DNA of 64,000 nucleotides from Chloroflexales bacterium ZM16-3 (GTDB taxonomy: Bacteria > Chloroflexota > Chloroflexia > Chloroflexales > Chloroflexaceae): positions 62,001-126,000 of the forward strand of contig RYFE02000011.1 in NCBI GenBank assembly GCA_004138175.2, read 5' to 3'. Position numbers and translations under genes: made by a program. Within the stretch, counting starts at the first letter, position 1. Each line of letters starts with the position of its first letter. Below are positions 43,558 to 51,102 of the stretch, one piece after another. The notes under the pieces were generated by a model, which had not been told where the DNA came from, did not search any database, and was given only the letters and a program-made list of their open reading frames with translations.

Positions 43558-44251
43558 ATGTGGGTTCGGCGAACTTATAGCCGACGCCGTAGATAGTGAT
43601 GATGTACTGGGGGGTGTGGGTGTCGGGCTCGATCTTGCGGCGCAGGTTCTTGATGTGGGCGTCCACGGTGCGGTCGTAGCCAGCGTAGCTCACGTCGTAC
43701 ACCAGATCAAGCAGCTGGGCGCGGGTGAAGGGGCGGCCGGGCTCGCGGGCGAGGACGGCCAGCAGGTCAAACTCGGTGGCGGTGAGGTCGATCAGCTCGC
43801 CGTCGCGGCGCACGCTGCGCCGCTCCAGATCAACGCTCAGTCCGCCGATATGGATCACCCCGCCGGGCGCGGCGTCGCCCTCGCTGCGGCGGAGCACGGC
43901 CCGCACGCGGGCAACTAGCTCGCGCGGGCTGAAGGGCTTGGTGATATAGTCGTCGGCGCCGAGCTCCAGTCCGACCAGGAGATCAGCCTCCTCGACGCGG
44001 GCGGTGAGCATAATGATCGGCAGCTTGCGGGTGGCCGGGTCCTGGCGCAGGGCGCGGGTAACATCGAGGCCATCGACGCCGGGGAGCATCAGGTCGAGCA
44101 CCACCAAGCTAGGGCGCTCGGCGCGGGCCAGGCGGATGGCCGCGTTTCCATCCCCGGCGGTGATCACCCGGAACCCGGCCCGGTCGAGGTAGTCGCGGGC
44201 GATCTGCACGATGCCGGGCTCGTCATCGACAACCAGGATTGTCCGGGTCAT
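43556..44251 (-). CDS. OmpR/PhoB-family response regulator
   Basis: A 231-residue DNA-binding regulator. The receiver domain has VVDDEPGI at the N-terminus, the phospho-acceptor Asp in VVLDLMLPGVDGLD (~52), TAR near 82 and the conserved Lys in DDYITKPFSPRELVAR. The C-terminal winged helix has DLTATEFDLLAVLAREPGRP and the recognition end DRTVDAHIKNLRRKIEPD, VGYKF. GGAAGG precedes the ATG. It is encoded directly before the histidine kinase, and its stop codon lies in a heptamer array. Confidence 0.95.
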   Translation of the reverse strand: MTRTILVVDDEPGIVQIARDYLDRAGFRVITAGDGNAAIRLARAERPSLVVLDLMLPGVDGLDVTRALRQDPATRKLPIIMLTARVEEADLLVGLELGADDYITKPFSPRELVARVRAVLRRSEGDAAPGGVIHIGGLSVDLERRSVRRDGELIDLTATEFDLLAVLAREPGRPFTRAQLLDLVYDVSYAGYDRTVDAHIKNLRRKIEPDTHTPQYIITIYGVGYKFAEPT

Positions 44252-44274
44252 GTCTTACCTTCCCCAACATACTG

Positions 44275-44303
44275 GTAGAGACGCCCCGGCGGGGCGTCTC
44301 TAC
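44275..44303. repeat. 13-bp inverted repeat upstream of the response regulator
   Basis: GTAGAGACGCCCC, loop GGC, exact complement. It lies between the small membrane-protein gene and the response regulator gene on the same strand and may be a weak terminator. It is related to the palindrome at 33405-33432. Confidence 0.6.
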
Positions 44304-44335
44304 GCTACATTCTAGGTTCTACCTTCCGGCACCCC

Positions 44336-44830
44336 CTACTCAATCGTCGGGTCGTGCCCGGCGGGGGTCGTCTGGACGGGGGTGATCGGCGCGGCGTTGC
44401 GGCGCTGGCTGAACATGCGCAGCAGCAGCCAGGCCAGCAGGCCGAGGCCGATGAGCTTGGCCAGGCCAAAGAGCATTCCGAAGATCCCAAAGATCCCGAA
44501 GGTGCCGGGGCGGCTGTGGCGATCCATCATACCCATCGGGCCGGAGCGGAAGTCGTCATGGCCACGCTGGCCCATCATTGATCGCGGGTCGCGCTGGCTG
44601 GGCACGAAGCCCTGGCTATTCTGGTCGCGGCCAAAGCTCCGCCCGCCGGAGGCGTCCGGCGCCTGCTGCGCGTTCGGCGCCTGCGGCATCGCCCGCATCG
44701 ACTGCTGCCCCGACCACATCGGCATCTGCTGCTGGCTCCCCCACGGCGAGCGCCCGCCAATCGCCACCATCAGCGCCAGCCCGGCCAGCGCGATCGCCAC
44801 CCAGCCCTGCCAGTTCCAGTTACGATTCAT
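44336..44830 (-). CDS. Small membrane protein, Met/Gln-rich middle
   Basis: A 164-residue protein of unknown function with one N-terminal helix (GWVAIALAGLALMVAIGG), a hydrophilic middle rich in Met, Gln, Arg and Gly (QQQMPMWSGQQSMRAMPQ), and a C-terminal helix (MLFGLAKLIGLGLLAWLLL). The Met/His-rich middle could bind metal ions, but that is speculation. GAGGAG seven bases before the ATG at 44830 fixes the start; the longer frame runs back into a heptamer array. It lies upstream of the two-component pair on the same strand. Confidence 0.7.
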   Translation of the reverse strand: MNRNWNWQGWVAIALAGLALMVAIGGRSPWGSQQQMPMWSGQQSMRAMPQAPNAQQAPDASGGRSFGRDQNSQGFVPSQRDPRSMMGQRGHDDFRSGPMGMMDRHSRPGTFGIFGIFGMLFGLAKLIGLGLLAWLLLRMFSQRRNAAPITPVQTTPAGHDPTIE

Positions 44831-44926
44831 CGTTATCTCCTCATAGTGTCTCGGATATCCATTTTCAGTAGACTCAGAATACCGAAACTCTGTGAAGACA
44901 CTATGAAGAGCCTGGGGAGAGATATC

Positions 44927-44998
44927 TGAATGTTGAATGTTGAATGTTGAATGTTGAATGCCGGACATTCAACATTCAACATTCAACATTCAACATTA
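44927..44998. repeat. Long hairpin of paired TTGAATG arrays
   Basis: Nearly five TGAATGT units, centre CCGGA, then inverted ACATTCA units giving a nearly perfect stem of about 32 bp. It follows the stop of the SCO1664-family gene by two bases, so it may serve as its transcription terminator. Confidence 0.93.
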
Positions 44999-44999
44999 C

Positions 45000-45743
45000 C
45001 TACACCGGCGGCCAGGGGACGTTGGGGCCGGGACCGGGGGGCGGGTAGCAGCCGTCGGAGATAAGGCTGTTGAGGCGGCGGCGCAGGGCGCGCAGCTCGG
45101 CCTTCTCCAGCAGGCCGGAGAGCCTCTCGGCAAGCGAGTCGTTCGCGTCGAGGCGCTCGCGCAGGCCGCAGAGCGCCCGCTGCACATCGGCGGGCAGCGG
45201 CTCGCCGACAAAGTCCCAGAGCACCGTGCGCAGCTTCGGCTCGAAGTGGAAGCAGATCCCGTGGTCGATTGCCCAGAGCCGACCATCGAGTGCCTTGAGT
45301 GCGTGGCCGCCCTTGCGGTCGGCGTTGTTCACCAGCACATCGAAGGCGCAGAGCCGACGGATCACATCATCGTAGCCGCCATCTTTGAGCATCGTGAAGA
45401 GGTGCGACTCCTCATCGTTCTCGATGAAGAGCTGGAGCATGCCCACGCCGTAGGGGCCATCGCGTATCACCGTGGGCGGCACCAGGCCGAATCCGAGCGC
45501 CTCACTGATCAGGTAGGCGGCCACCTCGCGCTGGTAGAGCGTGCCGCGCGGGAAGTCCCACAGCGGGCGCTCGCCGCGCCTCGGCTTGTAGATGCCGAGC
45601 AGGCGCACGTCCTCGTAGACCACCGAGCTGAGCAGCGTGTAGTTGCTGCTGTAGGGCATCGACGCCTCGATGGACATGTCGCCACGGGCGAGAACCTCAA
45701 GGACGCGTGCGCTGTCGATCTGACGGTGCTGCTGCTCGTCCAT
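45000..45743 (-). CDS. SCO1664-family kinase-like protein
   Basis: A 247-residue protein of the SCO1664 family, distantly related to PI3/PI4-kinase and HipA-like folds. LLGIYKPRRGERPLWDFPRG near residue 49 resembles the nucleotide-binding Lys region, and RRLCAFDVLVNNADRKGGHAL with LWAIDHGICFHFEPKLRT near 130-170 resemble the catalytic (NxxDR) and metal-binding (DHG) loops. Activity is unproven. It is last in a three-gene set with DUF3090 and a histidine phosphatase, an arrangement I know from Actinobacteria. GAGAAGG lies seven bases before the ATG. Confidence 0.85.
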   Translation of the reverse strand: MDEQQHRQIDSARVLEVLARGDMSIEASMPYSSNYTLLSSVVYEDVRLLGIYKPRRGERPLWDFPRGTLYQREVAAYLISEALGFGLVPPTVIRDGPYGVGMLQLFIENDEESHLFTMLKDGGYDDVIRRLCAFDVLVNNADRKGGHALKALDGRLWAIDHGICFHFEPKLRTVLWDFVGEPLPADVQRALCGLRERLDANDSLAERLSGLLEKAELRALRRRLNSLISDGCYPPPGPGPNVPWPPV

Positions 45744-45762
45744 GGCTATGCCTTCTCGCGCT

Positions 45763-45823
45763 ATTGCAGATTGCAGATTGGGCAGGGCCGCGAAGTCGCA
45801 ATCTGGAATCTACAATCTACAAT
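45763..45823. repeat. Paired ATTGCAG heptamer arrays between DUF3090 and SCO1664 genes
   Basis: GATTGCA units (45763-45780), a GC-rich centre and inverted CAATCTA-type units (45799-45823). They occupy the gap between two genes of one operon. Confidence 0.88.
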
Positions 45824-45826
45824 CGG

Positions 45827-46354
45827 TCAGGCGTTATAGATCGGCCCGTGGCCATTCCGCTGGGGGCAGAAGTGCCCGCTTGGGTCGATCGGGCGGCCGC
45901 AGTTGCCACAGATCGGCCGACCGGCCGCCACCACCTGCGCGGCGTGGCTGCTGAGGGCGCGCATCTGCGGGCGCGAGGCAGAGAAGCGCGCCCGCAGAGG
46001 ATCATCGCCATCCTCGGCGGCACTCTGCACCAGTAGGATGACCATATCACGCTCGGTGTCGTAGCCGAGGCCCATCTGGCCGATCCGAAACTCCGGCTCG
46101 ATCGGCTCCTCCAGGCTCATATCAGTAATGAGCATATCGTCCGATGTGGTGAGCCGTGGGTTCTTCTCAGCAAGGCTATCGAGCAGGCGGGCCACAGCGT
46201 CGGCCAGGGCGCGCACCTGTTCCTTCTCCGCGATCAGCGTGATCAGGCGGTTGCCCCGGCGCACCTGCACATAGAAGACGCGCTGGCCGCGCGGGCCGAC
46301 CGATCCGGCAGTAAGCCGCTGAACCGCCTCCAGATCGATGTTGAATTCCGACAT
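45827..46354 (-). CDS. DUF3090-domain protein
   Basis: A 175-residue protein of the DUF3090 family. The N-terminal core reads LEAVQRLTAGSVGPRGQRVF and VRRGNRLITLIAEKEQVRAL. The C-terminus is a small zinc-ribbon-like motif, CGNCGRPIDPSGHFCPQRNG, with three Cys and a His. Function is unknown; the constant linkage with the phosphomutase-like and SCO1664-family proteins suggests a shared pathway. The start lies three bases after the phosphatase stop, so the two are probably translationally coupled. Confidence 0.88.
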   Translation of the reverse strand: MSEFNIDLEAVQRLTAGSVGPRGQRVFYVQVRRGNRLITLIAEKEQVRALADAVARLLDSLAEKNPRLTTSDDMLITDMSLEEPIEPEFRIGQMGLGYDTERDMVILLVQSAAEDGDDPLRARFSASRPQMRALSSHAAQVVAAGRPICGNCGRPIDPSGHFCPQRNGHGPIYNA

Positions 46355-46357
46355 GGG

Positions 46358-47056
46358 CTACTCTGGTTTCTCCGTGGCGGTCGTCGCCGCCACATCATCG
46401 GCGGTCGAGACATCGGCGGGCTGCTCAGGCGTCGGCTCCTCGGGGCGTGGCCGCAGATGCGCAAGCGAGCCGGTATCGTTAAAGGCCAGCAGGCGCGGGC
46501 CCATGCGCTCGAAGGCCAGGGCCGTGAGTGAGCATGGGTTGATCGTCAGCCGCTGGAAGAGGTCGATGTGCATCCCAATATAGTAAGAGATCGCCAGCTT
46601 GATCAGGTCGGCGTGTGAGAACACGGCGATGATCTGCTTCGGGTGCTGTGCGCGCAGCCCATCGAGCGCCAGGACGACCCGCATCTGGGCCTCGCCAAGG
46701 CTCTCGCCGTTGGGGAAGCGGGTGCCGCTCGGGTAGTATTGCACGCCCGGCCAGAGCTCGTGCTTGTAGAGCTCCTTCAGCTCGGCACCCTGCCACTCGC
46801 CATAGCGCACCTCACCGATCTGCTCAACCAGCCGCAGGTTTACCCCACGGGGCTGGGCCACGGCGGCGGCCGTCTCCACGCAGCGCTCCAGGGGGCTGCT
46901 ATAGATCGCGGCAATCGGCAGGTCGCCCAGGCGATCACTCAAAGCCGCCGCCTGGAGCCGACCCTCCTCGTTCAGGTGGACACCAGGAGTCCAGCCGGCC
47001 AGCCGCCCATGCACCCAGTCATTCGTGCCGTGGCGGATCAGCAGCAAGAGCGTCAC
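46358..47056 (-). CDS. Histidine phosphatase, MSMEG_4193-type phosphomutase family
   Basis: A 232-residue histidine-phosphatase-superfamily protein. The catalytic LIRHGTNDW lies at the N-terminus (phospho-His after Arg), with YSSPLERCVETAAAVA near 56, YGEWQGAELKELY and IIAVFSHADLIKLAISYY (second catalytic His) near 155. The C-terminal ~40 residues are Pro/Glu/Thr-rich. The start is a GTG at 47056 with AAGGAG six bases upstream; the ATG further up lacks a site. First gene of the phosphomutase-DUF3090-SCO1664 operon. Confidence 0.9.
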   Translation of the reverse strand: MTLLLLIRHGTNDWVHGRLAGWTPGVHLNEEGRLQAAALSDRLGDLPIAAIYSSPLERCVETAAAVAQPRGVNLRLVEQIGEVRYGEWQGAELKELYKHELWPGVQYYPSGTRFPNGESLGEAQMRVVLALDGLRAQHPKQIIAVFSHADLIKLAISYYIGMHIDLFQRLTINPCSLTALAFERMGPRLLAFNDTGSLAHLRPRPEEPTPEQPADVSTADDVAATTATEKPE

Positions 47057-47141
47057 GCGCTTCTCCTTATGCAACCATCTTCGCCTGCATGATACCACAA
47101 GTACCAAAGATCTGAGTGCTATGAGGCGCTGTAATAGACCT

Positions 47142-47170
47142 TTGACAGCCGGGCGGGCGGTTGCTATACT
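47142..47170 (+). promoter_or_regulatory. Consensus sigma-70-type promoter
   Basis: TTGACA (47142-47147), 17-base spacer, TATACT (47165-47170), the best promoter in the window. It drives the acyl-CoA dehydrogenase gene at 47275 and leaves a leader of about 98 bases that holds a heptamer hairpin. Confidence 0.75.
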
Positions 47171-47192
47171 TTATGACGCAGTGTGTAATAAA

Positions 47193-47257
47193 GTTGAATG
47201 TTGAATGTTGCGTGCAATGAAGCATTCAACATTCAACATTCAACATTCAACATTGAA
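47193..47257. repeat. Paired TTGAATG heptamer arrays in a 5' leader
   Basis: GTTGAAT units (47193-47210), a 12-base centre and inverted ACATTCA units (47223-47257). The hairpin ends three bases before the AAGGAGG ribosome site of the acyl-CoA dehydrogenase gene. Confidence 0.92.
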
Positions 47258-47274
47258 TCAAGGAGGCCACGACG

Positions 47275-48450
47275 ATGGAGTACGAGCACACCGACGAGAT
47301 CAAAATGCTGCGCCAGACCGTCCGCGAGTTTGTGGACAAGGAGATCCGCCCGATCGCCCGCGAGATCGATGAGGAGGAGCGGGTGCCCTTCGAGGTTATC
47401 AAGAAGGCCGGCGAGCTTGGCCTGCTGGGCGTGCCCTTCCCCGAGCAGTACGGCGGGCTCGACATGGGCATCACCGGCTACTGCGTGCTGATGGAGGAGC
47501 TGAACCGCGTCTGCGCCAGCACCGCCACGATCATCGGAGCCCACGCCCAGCTCGCGTCCATGAGCATCTTCATCGGCGGCACCCCGGCCCAGAAGGAGCA
47601 TTACCTCAAGGCGATGAACGAGGGCCGCATGATCGGCGCGTGGGCGCTCACCGAGCCAAACGCTGGCTCCGACGCCGCCCACCTTGAAACCACCGCCGAG
47701 CACCAGGGTGACGAGTGGGTGATCAACGGCCAGAAGATGTGGATCACCAACGGCAGCTTCGCCGATGTGATCATCGTCCACGCCGTCACTGATCCGAACA
47801 AGGGCGCACGCGGCGGCATCACCGCCTTCATCGTCGAGAAGGGCACCCCCGGCTTCCGCGTCGGCAAGGTCGAGCACAAGATGGGCCTGAAGGCGTCGCA
47901 CACCGCCAGCCTGTTCTTCGAGGACTGCCGCATCCCCGCCGATAACGTGATCGGCGGAGCCCACGGCGTCGGCCACGGCTTCCCGATCGCCATGAAGACC
48001 CTCGACATCGGCCGGGTGGGCCTGGGCGGCAGCAGCGTGGGCGCGGCCAAGGAGGCGTTTGAGATCAGCCGGAAGTACGCGATCGAGCGCCACCAGTTCG
48101 GCCGCGCCATCGCCGACTTCCAGGCCATCCAGTTTAAGCTGGCCGAGATGGCCGTCAAGATCTACACCATGGAGCAGATCGTCTACGACTGCGCCAAGCG
48201 GGTGGACAACCACAAGCACGCCACGCTGGAGAGCAGCATCGTCAAGCTCTACTGCACCGAGATGGCCAGCCAGGTGATCGATGAGGCCATCCAGATCCAC
48301 GGCGGCATGGGCTTCTCGCGCGAGCTGCCCCTGGAGCGCATGTACCGCGACGCCCGCGTCACCCGCATCTTCGAGGGCACCAACGAGATCCAGAAGAATG
48401 TGATCGCCCGCGAGCTGCTCAAGGAGGTTGGCCACAAGATGAAGATGTAG
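47275..48450 (+). CDS. Acyl-CoA dehydrogenase
   Basis: A standard-length (391 residues) acyl-CoA dehydrogenase of fatty acid or branched-chain amino acid breakdown. It carries the FAD-binding AWALTEPNAGSDAAHLETTA, KMWITNGSFADVIIVHA, and the C-terminal QIHGGMGFSRELPLERMYRD and FEGTNEIQKNVIAREL. Catalytic Glu placement suggests the SCAD/butyryl-CoA group, but the substrate cannot be fixed by eye. AAGGAGG lies seven bases before the ATG. The gene stands alone under the consensus promoter at 47142. Confidence 0.93.
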   Translation: MEYEHTDEIKMLRQTVREFVDKEIRPIAREIDEEERVPFEVIKKAGELGLLGVPFPEQYGGLDMGITGYCVLMEELNRVCASTATIIGAHAQLASMSIFIGGTPAQKEHYLKAMNEGRMIGAWALTEPNAGSDAAHLETTAEHQGDEWVINGQKMWITNGSFADVIIVHAVTDPNKGARGGITAFIVEKGTPGFRVGKVEHKMGLKASHTASLFFEDCRIPADNVIGGAHGVGHGFPIAMKTLDIGRVGLGGSSVGAAKEAFEISRKYAIERHQFGRAIADFQAIQFKLAEMAVKIYTMEQIVYDCAKRVDNHKHATLESSIVKLYCTEMASQVIDEAIQIHGGMGFSRELPLERMYRDARVTRIFEGTNEIQKNVIARELLKEVGHKMKM

Positions 48451-48461
48451 GGTTGGCGCGC

Positions 48462-48492
48462 TGCGATTTGGCGGCGCTGCCGCCAAATCGCA
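48462..48492. terminator. 14-bp inverted repeat after the acyl-CoA dehydrogenase gene
   Basis: TGCGATTTGGCGGC, loop GCT, exact complement, 12 bases past the stop codon. No U-run follows. Confidence 0.55.
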
Positions 48493-48598
48493 ACATATGG
48501 ACGCGATATTACTACCCACAGTGGGAGTAAATCGCAGTATGCTCTTGGGGTGTGTAACAACATCGCACTCGCATAGCACACACTACGGAGTACCCTCA

Positions 48599-49156
48599 AT
48601 GAAGCCCGAAGACCTCAATCTCCAGCAGTCCCTCCAGTTCGACCCGAAGCGCGGTATTGTCAAGCTCGGAAACAGCCGCATGGTCCTCAGCGGTGTCGAG
48701 GCAACAGGGGCGCTCTTCCAGGAGCTGATCAATATCGGCGACACGCCCACCGCCCAGGTGGTGATGCGCCGCTTCGGCGAGGCCAGCGGCTACGAGCGCG
48801 CCCGCACGGTGATGGCTGAGTTTAACCCCTCCGATAAGATGGAGTGGCTGGCCTTCGGCCCGGCACTGCACGCCTGGGAGGGCATCGGCCTGCCGAAGCT
48901 CACCTCGTTCGACTACGACCCGGCAACCGAGAAGTTCCACCTGATCGTCGAGTTCCGCGACAGCTACCTGGCCGAGCAGTACGTGCGCGTCCTCGGCCCT
49001 GCCACCGAGCCGGTCTGCTGGCAGCAGGCCGGCTACATCGCCGGCTACTGCAGCGAGGTGTTCGGCATGCAGCTGCACTGCCGCGAGACAAAGTGCGTGG
49101 CGAAGGGCGACGATCACTGCGAGTTTGACACGCGCCCGCGCGGCGATTGGCTCTAG
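48599..49156 (+). CDS. V4R-domain protein (XylR N-terminal/V4R type)
   Basis: A 185-residue small-molecule-binding protein. The C-terminal V4R (4-vinyl reductase) domain has the typical end: CWQQAGYIAGYCSEVFGMQL, HCRETKCVAKGDDHCEF, with conserved Cys, Glu and the GD..C.F motif. The first half (GIVKLGNSRMVLSGVEATGA, ARTVMAEF) matches the activator-XylR N-terminal sensor module. No DNA-binding or ATPase domain is attached, so it is a free-standing sensor. GGAG lies eight bases before the ATG at 48599; the longer frame has no ribosome site. A strong inverted repeat follows. Confidence 0.85.
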   Translation: MKPEDLNLQQSLQFDPKRGIVKLGNSRMVLSGVEATGALFQELINIGDTPTAQVVMRRFGEASGYERARTVMAEFNPSDKMEWLAFGPALHAWEGIGLPKLTSFDYDPATEKFHLIVEFRDSYLAEQYVRVLGPATEPVCWQQAGYIAGYCSEVFGMQLHCRETKCVAKGDDHCEFDTRPRGDWL

Positions 49157-49212
49157 CCAGTGGGCCTGTCAAGCACCTGAGTGCGCCAAATAGCTCACGC
49201 AAAGGGTCGAAC

Positions 49213-49251
49213 AAAGGCCACTGCCCTGGTATAACCAGGGCAGTGGCCTTT
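49213..49251. terminator. 17-bp perfect inverted repeat after the V4R gene
   Basis: AAAGGCCACTGCCCTGG, loop TATAA, exact complement ending CCTTT. Probably a terminator, 56 bases past the stop. Confidence 0.7.
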
Positions 49252-49276
49252 CACTGTCTGCGCCCCGGAGATCTCC

Positions 49277-50839
49277 ATGACCAGCCTGCGCGCTCCCAAC
49301 ACCCTGCTCGGCGTCGCCCTGCTGCTCGGCATCTGCGCCGACCTGCTCTTCTACGGGCGGGGCGTGGGCGTCTCGGCACCAATCTTTGTGGCCCTCGGCC
49401 TCGCCGCCCTGCTCATGATCAGCCGGAGCGAGGGCCGGCCTGGGGGGACGAACCTCTGGCTCGGAGCCGCAGCCCTTAGCTTTGCGGCCTGGCTGGCCGT
49501 GCGCGACGAGCCAATGCTCGTCGCCCTCAACTGGCTGGCCCTGATCAGCCTGCTCCTGCTGCTCACCGTCGGCTTCCGCAGCGACGCCCTGCACCGCCTG
49601 CCGCCCGTCCGCCTGGCCAGCAGAGCCTTCCTGGCCATCTTCGAGATCGGTGCGTACCCGATTGTCTTGGCGGTAAACCAGATCGGGCAGATCCCCCTGC
49701 GCGGGGGCCAGATCCGCAAGCTCGCGCCGATCATCCGGGGTCTGCTGCTGGCCGCGCCGCTGCTGCTGATCTTCGGCGGGCTGCTCGCATCAGCCGACAG
49801 TATCTTCGCCAGCTATGTCAATCAGATTCTCAGGCTGCGCCTGCCTTTTGATTTCGCAACCAGCGTGACCCACTTGATCATGGTCGGCTTCTTCACCTCC
49901 ATCGTCGGCGGCGGCATGATCGTCTCGCTGGCCGAGGGCATGCGCGTGGCCCCAGCGCTGCCCGCCGAGGGCGACACAGAGCGGCTCGACCGCAGCGGCC
50001 TGGCATGGCGCGTCCTCGGCAGCACCGAGGCGATTACCGTGCTGATGCTACTCGACCTGCTCTTCGCCGGATTTATGGTCATTCAGGGTGCCTACCTCTT
50101 CGGCGGGCTCGACTCGCTGGCCCTTACCGGCATGAGCTTCGCCGACAATGCCCGCCGGGGCTTCTTCGAGATGCTCACCGTGGCCATGCTGTCCCTGGGC
50201 CTGCTCTGCGCTCTCGCCGTCGTCACCCGCCGCGAGAGCCCGGCCCGCCGCCAGGTATTCAATGCGGCCAGCGCGGCCATGGTGCTGCTGGTACTCGGCA
50301 TCCTGGCCTCAGCCTTCCAGCGCATGTGGCTCTACGAGCTGGCCTACGGCTTCACCCGCCTGCGCATCTACACCCACAGCTTCATGATCTGGCTGGCCGT
50401 GGTGCTGCTGCTCTTTGTGGTCGCCCTCGTCGCCGCCCGCCCGCAGATCTTCCTGGCAGGCGGCTTCGCCTCGGCCCTGGTCTACCTGACCATCCTCAAC
50501 ATCGTCAGCCCCGACGCTCTGATCGTCCGCGAGAACATCGCCCGCTACCAGGCGGCCCTATCCGCCCTGACGGTGACGCCGGGCGACGACCTTTTTGGTC
50601 GGAGCAGCTATGATGAGAATGTCGATCTGAACTACCTGCTCTCGCTATCGAGCGATGCCGTGCCCGATCTGGTGAAAGCCCTGCCCATACTCAACCCGAC
50701 GCAGCGCACCGAGGCGATGAGCCAGCTTGTGGCGATGAATCATCAGCTGTACCTGGCAAATCAGCGCGACGGCTGGCAGGGCTGGCATATGAGCCACTTT
50801 GATGCCAGCATGGCGATCCTAAGGGCGGTGTCGCCGTAG
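49277..50839 (+). CDS. DUF4173-type multi-pass membrane protein
   Basis: A 520-residue integral membrane protein with about 11-12 hydrophobic helices and a soluble C-terminal segment (RSSYDENVDLNYLLSLSSDA, then VPDLVKALP), the pattern of DUF4153/DUF4173 family proteins. GFTRLRIYTHSFMIWLAVVL near residue 365 is a conserved-looking stretch. The biochemical role is unknown. GGAG lies six bases before the ATG. It stands between the V4R gene and the glycosyltransferase, with no clear functional link. Confidence 0.78.
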   Translation: MTSLRAPNTLLGVALLLGICADLLFYGRGVGVSAPIFVALGLAALLMISRSEGRPGGTNLWLGAAALSFAAWLAVRDEPMLVALNWLALISLLLLLTVGFRSDALHRLPPVRLASRAFLAIFEIGAYPIVLAVNQIGQIPLRGGQIRKLAPIIRGLLLAAPLLLIFGGLLASADSIFASYVNQILRLRLPFDFATSVTHLIMVGFFTSIVGGGMIVSLAEGMRVAPALPAEGDTERLDRSGLAWRVLGSTEAITVLMLLDLLFAGFMVIQGAYLFGGLDSLALTGMSFADNARRGFFEMLTVAMLSLGLLCALAVVTRRESPARRQVFNAASAAMVLLVLGILASAFQRMWLYELAYGFTRLRIYTHSFMIWLAVVLLLFVVALVAARPQIFLAGGFASALVYLTILNIVSPDALIVRENIARYQAALSALTVTPGDDLFGRSSYDENVDLNYLLSLSSDAVPDLVKALPILNPTQRTEAMSQLVAMNHQLYLANQRDGWQGWHMSHFDASMAILRAVSP

Positions 50840-50872
50840 CGAGGGCGACACCCGAGTATAATGGGCGCGCCC

Positions 50873-50899
50873 GCAATCTGCAATCTGCAATCTGCAATC
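50873..50899. repeat. Heptamer array (GCAATCT)3.7
   Basis: Tandem GCAATCT units in the gap before the glycosyltransferase gene. Two further units lie at 51075-51089. Confidence 0.9.
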
Positions 50900-50929
50900 G
50901 GGTGCGTCGTATTGTTTCGGGCTGCCAGC

Positions 50930-51041
50930 ACCGCCCGCCCGTAAACGGGTGGGCTGATCTACGAAGCCCCTGCGGGGCTGCCGCCATCAGCCCGCGAAGC
51001 GGGCTTTGTGGATCAGCCCGGCCGTTTACGGCCGGGTGCCT
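50930..51041. repeat. Triple-hairpin interspersed element, copy 3 (diverged)
   Basis: CCGCCCGTAAACGGGTGGGC, a central GAAGCCCCTGCGGGGCT pair, CAGCCCGCGAAGCGGGCTTTG and a closing GGCCGTTTACGGCCGGGTGC stem. The layout matches copies 1 and 2, but the central stem is a different sequence. Confidence 0.7.
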
Positions 51042-51102
51042 CGCGTATGCACCGAAAACATACGTCCCACCCTCTGCAATCTGCAATCCCAACGGATCGC
51101 CC

